From Pseudopedobacter beijingensis (GTDB taxonomy: Bacteria; Bacteroidota; Bacteroidia; Sphingobacteriales; Sphingobacteriaceae): DNA of 64,000 bases. The translations under genes and the position numbers were made by a program. This document shows positions 41,778-50,168 of this stretch, one piece after another. The number at the start of each line of letters is the position of its first letter. Position 1 is the first letter of the stretch. The notes below the pieces were generated by a model. That model was not told the DNA's origin. It ran no database searches and saw only the letters and a program-made list of their open reading frames with translations. The stretch lies in NCBI RefSeq assembly GCF_042678145.1, contig NZ_JBHUDG010000002.1, positions 186,001 to 250,000 of the forward strand, in the 5' to 3' direction.

Positions 41778-43584
41778 GGAATTTTTCTAAAACCATTAGA
41801 CTCATGATTTTGGACCAATGGATTTGATCACGATCGTAAGCTTCAAAAAAACTGAATTTAGGTGTAGATCTGTATTTCTCTTTCAGTTCCAGATACCTTG
41901 GGTGACGTTTGATCCATTGTTGAAAAGGGAAAGTAAAGCCCATTTTAGGTCTATCCCAAATTTCTCTTGGTAAAATACCCTGAAAAGCGCCAATAAGTAA
42001 ATGTTTAGCTGGGAGTCCTTTTTTGTATAGAATGTCGGCAGGTAAGTTTTTAACCAATGTAACTAAACTTTCATCTAAAAATGGAACCCTAATCTCCAAT
42101 CCATGTTGCATGCTCATGGTATCGGCATCCTTTAATAATTGATTTTGCATGAAATAATTAAGCTCGTACCATGAAGCCCTTTTTCCATTGTACGCTGGAA
42201 TTGCAGGACTATGCGGTTCGGCTAAATGGGCTATGCTATTTTGAATGCTCTTATTGCTCATTCCAAAATACTGTTGTAGTTGTATCGGAGTGAAAAAACC
42301 TCTCAGGAAAAGATATTCATAAGCCGAATGAGAACGATTTTGAAGGTATGTAACCCTTTGTAAAGCATCTTTGCCTGTTAGCTTAGCTATTAATTGAGCT
42401 AAGGGAGCAGCCATCCGCATTATGGGGATTTTAGAAATTCTTTGGAAAGAAGGATATCCGCCAAAAAGTTCATCGGCACCCACACCAGAAAGGACAGCCT
42501 TAAGACCAGTGTTGCTTGCCGCTTTAGAAACAAACCAGGAGTTGATTCCATCTACACCTGGTTGATCCATATTCTCTACAATTTCATCGAAATAAGTTTC
42601 GAAATCTTTATGCGTAATTTCCTGACTGATGTGTTGTCCCGGTAATTTGTCGCTGATTAATTGCTGAAAACTCTTTTCTGAGAATTGGGCTTCAGGAAAG
42701 TGCAAAGATACCGTAATAAGGTTTTCCCGTTGATATTTAGAAGCCTGCAAGGCTAGTAATGAACTGTCTATACCACCACTTAGAAAAACGCCAATAGGAG
42801 CATCGGCCACAAGTTGCTGACGGATAGCTTTGTCTAATAATTCATCTACAAGTTGCTGTGCTTCTGTGATAGATATACTAGAAAGATCCCCGAAAGATTC
42901 TTCTTGGATATAGCTAGAATACGGTATGGTTTTGTGTGTTAGAGTATGATAACGCAGATAATGGCCTTTTGGCAACATGTTTACCTCCGAGTAGGTTGTA
43001 ACAGGCTCTGGCAAATGTCCAAAACTTAAAAAATAAACAGGCCAGTCCGGATTATCCGTTAGTTTGATAGGGAGATCTTTAAAAGCTTTGACTTCTGAAG
43101 CAAAAATAAGCTGGTCATTTTGCAAATAATAGTACAGAGGTTTTACTCCCTGACTATCTCTAACCAATATCACTTCATTGTTTGCTTTGTCGTAAATCGC
43201 AAAAGCAAACATACCTCTTAATTTAGAAAAGCTTCTTGTACCCCAAGCTATGTAAGCCTTTAGAACAACTTCTGTGTCGCTCTGACTGATAAAACTAAAA
43301 CCGTGTGCTTTAAGTTCATTGCGGATTTCTATGAAATTATAGATTTCTCCATTGAAAACTATCGTGTAGTTTTCATCAGCGGTAGACATAGGTTGCCTGC
43401 CAAGATCACTTAGATCAAGTAAAGAGAGGCGTCTGTGACCAAAGGCCAGACCCGCTTCCGCATCGAAATATACTCCTTCACCATCAGGACCCCCGTGTTT
43501 TTGGATTTCCGTCATGGAAGAAATGTGTTTCTTTATAGAATCTGAATAGTGACTAGGACTGATAATGCCAGCTATACGGCACAT
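41770..43584 (-). CDS. asnB: Asparagine synthetase B-type amidotransferase
   Basis: 604 residues, class II glutamine amidotransferase fused to an ATP-pyrophosphatase domain. Seen: Cys2 nucleophile (MCRIAGIISP), HGGPDGEGVYFD, FGHRRLSLLDLSD and FNGEIYNFIEIR of the glutaminase part, then the PP-loop VFLSGGIDSSLLAL. In polysaccharide loci such AsnB/WbpS-like proteins often amidate uronic acids or other sugar carboxyls rather than make free asparagine; the context supports that (inference). It is the first gene of the minus-strand locus and overlaps the next by 8 bases. The leader contains a GC-rich hairpin. Confidence 0.88.
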   Translation of the reverse strand: MCRIAGIISPSHYSDSIKKHISSMTEIQKHGGPDGEGVYFDAEAGLAFGHRRLSLLDLSDLGRQPMSTADENYTIVFNGEIYNFIEIRNELKAHGFSFISQSDTEVVLKAYIAWGTRSFSKLRGMFAFAIYDKANNEVILVRDSQGVKPLYYYLQNDQLIFASEVKAFKDLPIKLTDNPDWPVYFLSFGHLPEPVTTYSEVNMLPKGHYLRYHTLTHKTIPYSSYIQEESFGDLSSISITEAQQLVDELLDKAIRQQLVADAPIGVFLSGGIDSSLLALQASKYQRENLITVSLHFPEAQFSEKSFQQLISDKLPGQHISQEITHKDFETYFDEIVENMDQPGVDGINSWFVSKAASNTGLKAVLSGVGADELFGGYPSFQRISKIPIMRMAAPLAQLIAKLTGKDALQRVTYLQNRSHSAYEYLFLRGFFTPIQLQQYFGMSNKSIQNSIAHLAEPHSPAIPAYNGKRASWYELNYFMQNQLLKDADTMSMQHGLEIRVPFLDESLVTLVKNLPADILYKKGLPAKHLLIGAFQGILPREIWDRPKMGFTFPFQQWIKRHPRYLELKEKYRSTPKFSFFEAYDRDQIHWSKIMSLMVLEKFHA

Positions 43585-43602
43585 ACTTGAAAGACAATGG
43601 TT

Positions 43603-43624
43603 GGAGCCGAATTTTCATGGCTCC
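43603..43624 (-). promoter_or_regulatory. Leader hairpin upstream of the asnB-like gene
   Basis: GGAGCC / GGCTCC arms with a 10-base loop, 19-40 bases before the start codon on the asnB strand, in otherwise AT-rich DNA. It could be a leader structure for the antiterminator UpxY encoded at 60.7 kb or an attenuator; this is only a suggestion from position. Confidence 0.3.
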
Positions 43625-44061
43625 GCCTCCTCAGTCCCATTTTAAAGGGAAGAGTTTAGGCTGCTTAGTGCCGCTAAATTATTATAAATTTCTGATTATT
43701 TACTAGATAAAGTAAATAAGAGAGGGATTAACCCCGATGAGAAAGATTAGAGGAGAGTATAGTTTTATTGCCGGAAGGCCAACACAAATATTTTTTGGTA
43801 AAACTTTTTTAGACTGAGGCTAAAACCACGCCGAAAAGCCTGCTATAAACAATAAAAAAGAACCAAAAAATCAAATTGTCTATTACAAAAATCAAAAAGC
43901 TGCTTCGGCAGGCATTATGAAAATCTAAATACGACTTCGAGGGGTGTTAAAAGTTTAATAATAGGGCTTTTATGGTCATTTAAATTTTACTAAAAGTAAT
44001 AAAGACTATTGCGAATGGATAAAGGTGTGTTTAATTTTAAGGAAACTAAATATGATGTATT
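43625..44061. other. Gene-free divergent region between asnB and the 66-residue gene
   Basis: AT-rich and, unlike most gaps here, almost free of the dispersed REP families. It should contain the promoters of the minus-strand polysaccharide locus and of the small plus-strand gene. I could not find a full TTTG-N19-TAnnTTTG match on either strand, so no promoter is assigned. Confidence 0.4.
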
Positions 44062-44262
44062 ATGGAAAAAAATTTCAAAAGACTATTCTTTTATCTTTCC
44101 GATTTGAGAAGAATTAGCGGAAAAAGCGAACGTACATGTAGTAAAGTGATACGGGAAATGCGTAATTATTTTAATTTAGGCACACATCAGACACTTACAG
44201 TCTTCCATGCCAGTGAATTTCTGGACATTCCCTTAGAAAAACTCCGACCTTACATCCTCTGA
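44062..44262 (+). CDS. Small conserved protein with a putative helix-turn-helix
   Basis: 66 residues: MEKNFKRLFFYLSDLRRISG, then KSERTCSKVIREMRNYF, then HQTLTVFHASEFLDIPLEKL. The ISGKSERTxxxxIREMR stretch followed by TVFxASEFxDIPLEKLxxYI matches a type of small Bacteroidota protein I know only as hypothetical, with an excisionase/MerR-like wHTH look (a helix pair and a C-terminal recognition-type helix). The function is unknown. It stands alone with an AT-rich leader and is followed by MITE-like and tandem repeats, then by the 186-residue gene at 45807. Confidence 0.6.
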   Translation: MEKNFKRLFFYLSDLRRISGKSERTCSKVIREMRNYFNLGTHQTLTVFHASEFLDIPLEKLRPYIL

Positions 44263-44767
44263 TTGTTAAAAATAAAGATATGAGACCTTACATCAGGGAG
44301 GGGGATCAAAAGGACCTTGTCCCGAGCGCAGTCGAGAGATCTCTTTCAGAAGTACTTAAGGAAGAGATTTCTCTTCGCTGTGCTCATCGGAAAGACAAGG
44401 TTTTATTGTTGATATAGCCCCTTTTTTAGTGTTGCCAACCAATTTAACTTCCTCATATATAATCCATCCTGCCTTTTCGTTTATAACCTGCTATTCTATC
44501 CTTTTAGTATCCCGTTTCAATAGTTTTATTTGATGTTAAAAATACACTAAGTGTCCTTGCTTATATCCAGGATATAGCTATGTTGGAGCTAGGTTATAGC
44601 AATGCACCTGAAACTTAAAATAAAAAACTGCATTTAAAGCCAATAGAGGCAGGTCGTAAAAATGTTTTTTTGACATGAAAATACACTAAGTGCTTTGGAG
44701 GAGCCATACAAAATACACCAAAAAAGAGCTAAAAACTACAACCTGGTCTAGAGTGAGTTAACGAGTT
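44263..44767. repeat. Gene-free stretch with a MITE-like hairpin and short repeats
   Basis: 44297-44422 is a hairpin element: CCTTGTCCCGAGCGCAG on one side and GTGCTCATCGGAAAGACAAG on the other, with outer edges GGGATCAAAA and TTGTTGATATAGCCC; it is related to elements at 6229 and 61404. Two copies of AAAATACACTAAGTG lie at about 44541 and 44686. No gene is seen. Confidence 0.6.
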
Positions 44768-45592
44768 GAAAGATCTGTAACAAAAGCCTTTCTATCAGCA
44801 TCACTGATTTAGAATATTACACTGATGCAAGTGTACCAATCAAGTCGACTCCGTGACATCCTATAATCCTATATAATCCGTGATTCAGACAAAAGACGAT
44901 GGATGGAATAGAATGAAATACTTCTCTTTTATTCGAAGCATCTCCAAAGGAGCTTTAAAGCATCTCTAAACGAAGGATGCATTTGGGCAATACGCTTGTC
45001 TGTTGTAATAACCTCAATGGCAGCGAGCTTGCGGGTCGAAAGATCTGTAGCAAAAGCCTTTCTATCAGCATCACTGATTTAGAAGATTACACTGATGCAA
45101 GTGTACCAATCAAGTCAACCCCGTGACATCCTATAATCCTATATAATCCGTGATTCAGACAAAAGACGATGGATGGAATAGAATGGAAATACTTCTCTTT
45201 TATTCGAAGCATCTCCAAAGGAGTTTTAAAACATCTCTAAAAGAAGGATGCGTTAGGGCAATACGCTTGTTCCGTTATAAATAACCTCGATGGTAGCGAG
45301 CTTGCGGGTCGAAAGATCTGTAGCAAAAGCCTTTCTATCAGCATCACTGATTTAGAAGATTACACTGATGCAAGTGTACCAATCAAGTCAACCCCGTGAC
45401 ATCCTATAATCCTATATAATCCGTGATTCAGACAAAAGACGATGGATGGAATAGAATGAAATACTTCTCTTTTATTCGAAGCATCTCCAAAGGAGCTTTA
45501 AAGCATCTCTAAACGAAGGATGCATTTGGGCAATACGCCTGTCCCGTTGTAAATAACCTCGATGGCAGCGAGCTTGCGGGTCGAAAGATCTG
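44768..45592. repeat. Three tandem copies of a 272-bp repeat
   Basis: GAAAGATCTGTA recurs at 44768, 45038, 45311 and 45583, so the period is 270-273 bp. Each unit includes AAAAGCCTTTCTATCAGCAT, a segment reading TCCTATATAATCCGTGATTC, a GACGATGGATGGAATAGAAT segment, and GCGAGCTTGCGGGTCGAAAG. Copies differ by few bases. Several short frames cross it, but they follow the repeat and show no protein family. Confidence 0.9.
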
Positions 45593-45806
45593 TAAGATTT
45601 AACACTAGATAACCTTTGGACCCTCTGCGCTTCAAATTCAATGTACTCAAAACTTGCCAAAACCCGAAATAATCTGCAATAACAAGACATAACATGTACA
45701 TAGTTAGGTTTTTATGAGATACGTGTTTACGTTTGTGCTATACATCGATTACCGGTAAATAATGAAGATGTATTAACAGAATGTTTAATTTTTAAATTTT
45801 AAAATT

Positions 45807-46367
45807 ATGAAAGTAGTAGACAATGATTTAGTAATGGGGGCAAGTGGGAAAATTGGAAAGATGTTGGTTTTTCGTCAGAAGGCAGGCAAGACCATCATCG
45901 CTAAAAGAGGAATAAGAACAGCTCCGCTCTCGGTAGACCAGGAGGCAGTTACAGAACGATTTAGAGAAGCAGCAATTTACGCTAAAAAAGTTTCCGACGA
46001 TCCACTGAAAAAAGCCTTGTATGAAGCCGTAGCAAAACCAGGACAAACAGCCTTCAATCTGGCATTAGCCGATTTTTGGAAGGCACCCGTAGTGAAAAAA
46101 ATAACGCTGGATGATTACAATGGGCAGATTGGAGGAACTATTCTGGTTAGGGCCATAGACAACTTTAAGGTAGAAACAGTTACTGTTCAAATACTGGATG
46201 GAAATAGTAGTATTTTGGAAACAGGACAAGCAATCTTACAGGATAATGGCCTCGATTGGTTATATACTGCGACAGTAGAAAATTCTTCTCTACAAGCCTC
46301 AACAGTAAGGGTAACCGCATCAGACTTGCCCGGCAATAAAACAGTACAAGACCAGGTGGTAGAATAA
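45807..46367 (+). CDS. Conserved Bacteroidota hypothetical protein, 186 residues
   Basis: No signal peptide. The N-terminal 90 residues contain NDLVMGASGKIGKMLVFRQK, AGKTIIAKRGIRTAP and RFREAAIYAKKVSDDPLKKA then LYEAVAKPGQTAFNLALADF, a layout I recognise from many hypothetical Bacteroidota proteins (a G-x-G-x-x-VFRxxxGKTI start and a helical KALYEAxAKxG part). The C-terminal 95 residues (PVVKKITLDDYNGQIGGTIL onward) look like a small Ig-like or beta-sandwich domain, with QILDGNSSILETGQA. The function is unknown. It sits between two repeat arrays and has its own leader; the 66-residue gene upstream is its nearest neighbour. Confidence 0.7.
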   Translation: MKVVDNDLVMGASGKIGKMLVFRQKAGKTIIAKRGIRTAPLSVDQEAVTERFREAAIYAKKVSDDPLKKALYEAVAKPGQTAFNLALADFWKAPVVKKITLDDYNGQIGGTILVRAIDNFKVETVTVQILDGNSSILETGQAILQDNGLDWLYTATVENSSLQASTVRVTASDLPGNKTVQDQVVE

Positions 46368-46398
46368 TTGACCAACTGTAGTTTGCTGATTTTATAAG

Positions 46399-46537
46399 TA
46401 GAGGTTGTCTCAGAGTAAAAAAACTGATTATTTCGAAGACTTGAGGATATTTTGTGAAAATACATTTTCCTAAGTGCTCCTGAAAGAGAGCTTTTCACTT
46501 CCTTTAGCTCAATCAAGTTTTGAAGAGACAACCTCTA
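46399..46537. repeat. MITE-like element with perfect 13-bp inverted ends
   Basis: TAGAGGTTGTCTC at 46399-46411 and GAGACAACCTCTA at 46525-46537 are exact inverse repeats around 113 bases with no gene. It lies 31 bases after the 186-residue gene. The inner part includes AAGTGCTCCTGAAAGAGAGC. Confidence 0.7.
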
Positions 46538-46558
46538 TGTGTTATTCTCAACCCTTCA

Positions 46559-46690
46559 CATCTTGAGCGAGTTTACGAGCCGAAAGATCTGCCAGATAGT
46601 GGTGTCACAGATAACAAGAAAAAAATGTCCTCCTGAACTTGTTTCAGGATCTCTATTATAGCACTTGCTTATCAAAAAGATACAGATAAT
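46559..46690. repeat. Left flanking direct repeat of the IS110-containing array
   Basis: Shares TCTTGAGCGA, GATAGTGGTGTCACAGATAA and ATGTCCTCCTGAACTTGTTT with 50001-50135 in the same order and orientation. The two copies bracket the whole 230-240 bp repeat array and the IS110 element. Confidence 0.75.
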
Positions 46691-46859
46691 AAAGGTGTTG
46701 GAGATTAGATGCTGAAATAAATTCAGTATGACAGAGACCTAATCCTTCAGATCATCTTGAGCGAGCTTGCAAGTCGAAAGATCTCCAACCCAAAAGCAGA
46801 AAGTAACCCCAGTAATTCCTGCCGCAATAATCAGCAGAACTCTTACAATTAGGTTCTTC

Positions 46860-47946
46860 AGGTCACATTGAGCCCGTCGAAATGTAGTGCGCCGGATCAA
46901 TAAAGAGTAATAGTGCTTGTTTACCATTAAACATTAAATATGGAATAACGTTTAATAGATTGCTTCACTCCGTTCGCAAAGACGCTCCTATTTTTGTCAT
47001 TACGAGCTTGCGAAGTAATCTCTATAATGTAATGATAAAAACATCTTACGTCCTGGGGAGTAAGTCAGAAGTATTATAGTTAGGTTTTTTAGGTCACATT
47101 GAGCCCGTCGAAATGTAGTGCGCCGGGTCAATAAAGAGTAATAGTGCTTGTTTACCATTAAACATTAAATATGGAATAACGTTTAATAGATTGCTTCACT
47201 CCGTTCGCAAAGACGCTCCTATTTTTGTCATTACGAGCTTGCGAAGTAATCTCTATAATGTAATGATAAAAACATCTTACGTCCTGGGGAGTAAGTCAGA
47301 AGTATTATAGTTAGGTTCTTCAGGTCATATTGAGCTTGTCGAAATGTAGTGCGCCGGGTCAATAAAGTGTAATAGCTGCTTGTTTATCATTCATTATTAA
47401 ATATTCAATATGGAATAACGTTTAATAGATTGCTTCACTCCGTTCGCAAAGGCGCTCCTATTTTTGTCATTACGAGCCTGCGAAGTAATCTCTATAAGGT
47501 AATGATATAAAAGATCTTACGTCTTGGGTAGTAAGCCGGAAGTATTATAGTTAGGTTCTTCAGGTCACATTGAGCTTGTCGAAATGTAGTGCGCCGGGTC
47601 AATAAAGTGTAATAGCTGCTTGTTTATCATTCATTATTAAATATTCAATATGGAATAACGTTTAATAGATTGTTTCACTCCGTTCGCAAAGACGCTCCTA
47701 TTTTTGTCATTACGAGCCTGCGAAGTAATCTCTATAATGTATTGATATAAAGTATCTTACGTCTTGGGTAGTAAGCCGGAAGTATTATAGTTAGGTTCTT
47801 CAGGTCACATTGAGCTTGTCGAAATGTAGTGCGCCGGGTCAATAAAGTGTAATAGCTGCTTGTTTATCATTCATTATTAAATATTCAATATGGAATAACG
47901 TTTAATAGATTGTTTCACTCCGTTCGCAAAGACGCTCCTATTTTTG
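46860..47946. repeat. Tandem array of 231-240 bp units, left part (five units)
   Basis: GGTCACATTGAGC(C/T)(C/T)GTCG starts at 46861, 47092, 47323 (with TCATAT), 47563 and 47803. Each unit also carries TAGATTGCTTCACTCCGTTC, TTTTTGTCATTACGAGCCTG and AAGCCGGAAGTATTATAG. The fifth unit is cut at TTTTTGTCAT by the IS110 element. Confidence 0.92.
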
Positions 47947-48019
47947 TCATCGTAAGTTTGTAAGAAAGGATTTGGATTAGGTTTAACAAAATATAATTTT
48001 GTTTAGTTTAACAAGATCC

Positions 48020-48159
48020 AGCAAAAGAGAGGGAATAAGACTTTAGTCTGTCATTAGTCCTTAAAGACTCTTCGCAATGCTAGTCCCCCTCTCTTATTCT
48101 TGTCACGAACTTGGACAGTTCATTAGGCCTTAGGAGCCTGTTTTCACGATTGATAAGTC
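48020..48159 (+). ncRNA. Predicted bridge RNA of the IS110 element
   Basis: Basal stem AAGAGAGGG (48025-48033) with CCCTCTCTT (48087-48095), extended by GACT (48039-48042) with AGTC (48082-48085). An apical stem AGTC (48056-48059) with GACT (48066-48069) leaves an internal loop. Its 5' side holds TGTCATTA (48049-48056), identical to the top strand of the insertion target. Its 3' side holds TTCGCAATG (48071-48079), the complement of CATTGCGAA, the core of the common REP repeats here. A second region carries ACAGTTCATTA (48115-48125), identical to the element's right junction (49211-49221), and ACGAT (48146-48150), complementary to ATCGT at the left junction. This matches target and donor guides of known bridge RNAs (IS621). 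The fold was made by hand. Confidence 0.65.
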
Positions 48160-48204
48160 ATGATAAGAACTCTGCTGCGATCCTTTTTTACGATTAATAC
48201 AAAT

Positions 48205-49152
48205 ATGGTAACAGGAATCGATTGTTCAAAGGATTATTTTGACATTACAGTATTAAAAGAAGGCAAATCAGCTTTCAAAGGCAGATTTACAAACAACTTA
48301 AAGGGATTTAAGGATATGCTACCGCATATTCTGGATACCCATGTGGCGATGGAAGCCACAGGCCCATATTATTTCCAATTGGCAAGATTTGTCTATGAGT
48401 CAGGAATAAGAGTTTCGGTAGTCAACCCATTGGTTATACGCAGGTTTGCACAGATGCGAATGTCCAGGGCAAAGACAGATAAGAAAGACGCTATGGTCAT
48501 AGCAGAGTTTGCACAGATGACCAGCCCCAGGTTATGGGAGCCGCCCACGGCGGCAATACAAAGCATCCGTAACCTTGAGACCTATCTTGAAGGACTAAAA
48601 CAACGAAAGCATATGTTGTCCAGCCAGTTGCATGCATTTGAGGCAGTAGGTACAATAGATAAGTTATTATACAATGAGATCAAGGAGGAAGTGGAAAGCC
48701 ATGATAAAAGGATTAAGGAGAAAGAGCGCCAGATAGATGGATTGATAAAGCAGCATTATGAAGAAATGGCTGGTAATATCAGAAGTATACCAGGCATAGG
48801 GCCAAGAAGTGTCTCTATGCTGATTATTGCTACAGATGGTTTTAGCAGGTTTGAAAACTACAAACAGGTCATATCTTACTTTGGACTGGCCCCAAGGATA
48901 TATGAATCAGGTACAAGCGTGAAAGGCAAAGGGCATATCTGCAAAATGGGAATGGGACAGGTTAGAAAAGTATTATATATGGCTGCTACTTCTGCAATAC
49001 GTTGCAACAAGGCCTGTAAAGATCTCTACGAAAGGCTAAGGGCTAAAGGAAAACCTTACCGGGTAGCACTGATAGCAGCAGTAAATAAACTTATTAAGCA
49101 AGTATTTGACATAGCTAAATCAGGAGAACCTTATAAAGCACAATTTGGCTAA
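48205..49152 (+). CDS. IS110-family transposase (DEDD recombinase)
   Basis: Site-specific recombinase that uses a bridge RNA to pick donor and target. I prefer the ATG at 48205 (MVTGIDCSKDYFDITVLKEG), because the first catalytic Asp lies in GIDCSK and the 45 bases before are needed for the predicted bridge RNA; an in-frame ATG at 48160 would add 15 residues. Seen: DEDD RuvC-like part with MEATGPYYFQLA (Glu) and RAKTDKKDAMVIAEFA (two Asp), a middle coiled coil (about 125-200), and the C-terminal Transposase_20 part with IRSIPGIGPRSVSMLI, YFGLAPRIYESG and the catalytic-Ser region GMGQVRKVLYMAATSA. Length and motifs indicate an intact protein. Confidence 0.93.
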   Translation: MVTGIDCSKDYFDITVLKEGKSAFKGRFTNNLKGFKDMLPHILDTHVAMEATGPYYFQLARFVYESGIRVSVVNPLVIRRFAQMRMSRAKTDKKDAMVIAEFAQMTSPRLWEPPTAAIQSIRNLETYLEGLKQRKHMLSSQLHAFEAVGTIDKLLYNEIKEEVESHDKRIKEKERQIDGLIKQHYEEMAGNIRSIPGIGPRSVSMLIIATDGFSRFENYKQVISYFGLAPRIYESGTSVKGKGHICKMGMGQVRKVLYMAATSAIRCNKACKDLYERLRAKGKPYRVALIAAVNKLIKQVFDIAKSGEPYKAQFG

Positions 49153-49219
49153 TGCTAAATTAAACAGAATATTATTTTAGTGAATTTTAACTTTTTATTT
49201 GGATTTAAACACAGTTCAT

Positions 49220-49990
49220 TACGAGCCTGCGAAGTAATCTCTATAATGTAATGATATAAAGTGTCTTACGTCCTGGGGAGTAAGCCAGAAGTTTTACAAT
49301 TAGGTTCTTCAGGTCACATTGAGCTTGTCGAAATGTAGTGCGCCAGGTTAAGAAAGTGTAATAGTTGCTTGTTTATCATTGAACATTGAATAGCCTTTTT
49401 AATAGATTGCTTCACTCCGTTCGCAAAGACGCTCTTACTGTTTGTTATTACGAGCCTGCGAAGTAATCTCTATAAGGTAATGATATAAAAGATCTTACGT
49501 CCTGGGGAGTAAGCCAGAAGTTTTACAATTAGGTTCTTCAGGTCACATTGAGCTTGTCGAAATGTAGTGCGCCAGGTTAAGAAAGTGTAATAGTTGCTTG
49601 TTTATCATTGAACATTGAATAGCCTTTTTAATAGATTGCTTCACTCCGTTCGCAAAGACGCTCTTACTGTTTGTTATTACGAGCCTGCGAAGTAATCTCT
49701 ATAAGGTAATGATATAAAAGATCTTACGTCCTGGGGAGTAAGCCAGAAGTTTTACAATTAGGTTCTTCAGGTCACATTGAGCTTGTCGAAATGTAGTGCG
49801 CCAGGTTAAGAAAGTGTAATAGTTGCTTGTTTATCATTGAACATTGAATAGCCTCTTTAATAGATTGTTTCACTCCGTTCGCAAAGACGCTCTTACTGTT
49901 TGTTATTACGAGCCTGCGAAGTAATCTCTATAAGGTAATGATATAAAAGATCTTACGTCCTGTGGAGTAAGCCAGAAGTCTTATAGTTGC
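49220..49990. repeat. Tandem array of about 229 bp units, right part (three units)
   Basis: Continues the array broken by the IS110 element. GGTCACATTGAGCTTGTCG recurs at 49312, 49541 and 49770, period 229. These units differ from the left ones by shared changes (CGCCAGGTTAAGAAAG, TTACTGTTTGTTATTACG) and are almost identical to one another, so they were amplified separately. Confidence 0.9.
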
Positions 49991-50000
49991 GTTCTTCAGA

Positions 50001-50135
50001 TCATCTTGAGCGAATTTACAAGTCGAAAGGTCTGCCAGATAGTGGTGTCACAGATAACAAGAAAAAATGTCCTCCTGAACTTGTTTCAGGAACTCATTGT
50101 AGCACTCTTTTATCGAGAATATACAGATAATAATA
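50001..50135. repeat. Right flanking direct repeat of the array
   Basis: Partner of 46559-46690, with GATAGTGGTGTCACAGATAA and ATGTCCTCCTGAACTTGTTT in the same order. It ends about 30 bases before the wzc-like stop codon. Confidence 0.75.
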
Positions 50136-50168
50136 ATTCAGCATAACGGATAACTTAAAACCAATAAA

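Larger units (their letters stand above)
47947..49219 (+). mobile_element. IS110-family insertion sequence, about 1.27 kb
   Basis: The array unit TTTTTGTCATTACGAGCC is interrupted. The left junction reads TTTTTGTCAT-CGTAAGTTTG and the right junction ACACAGTTCAT-TACGAGCC, so host sequence resumes exactly, with TCAT shared by both ends and no target duplication beyond it. This is the IS110 mode: no terminal inverted repeats and site-specific insertion. The element contains one transposase gene, a long 5' non-coding part (about 250 bases) and a short 3' part (about 67 bases), the layout of the IS110 group whose bridge RNA lies at the left end. Confidence 0.88.

Noticed and set aside
45472..45701. 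Two overlapping minus-strand frames at the end of the 272-bp repeat
   Set aside because: Most of their length is repeat translation (ATRKLAA..., CHRGYLQRDRR types) and no family is recognisable.
46739..46927. 62-codon minus-strand frame
   Set aside because: Made of REP-array sequence (FRRAQCDLKN, GDLSTCKLAQDDLK).
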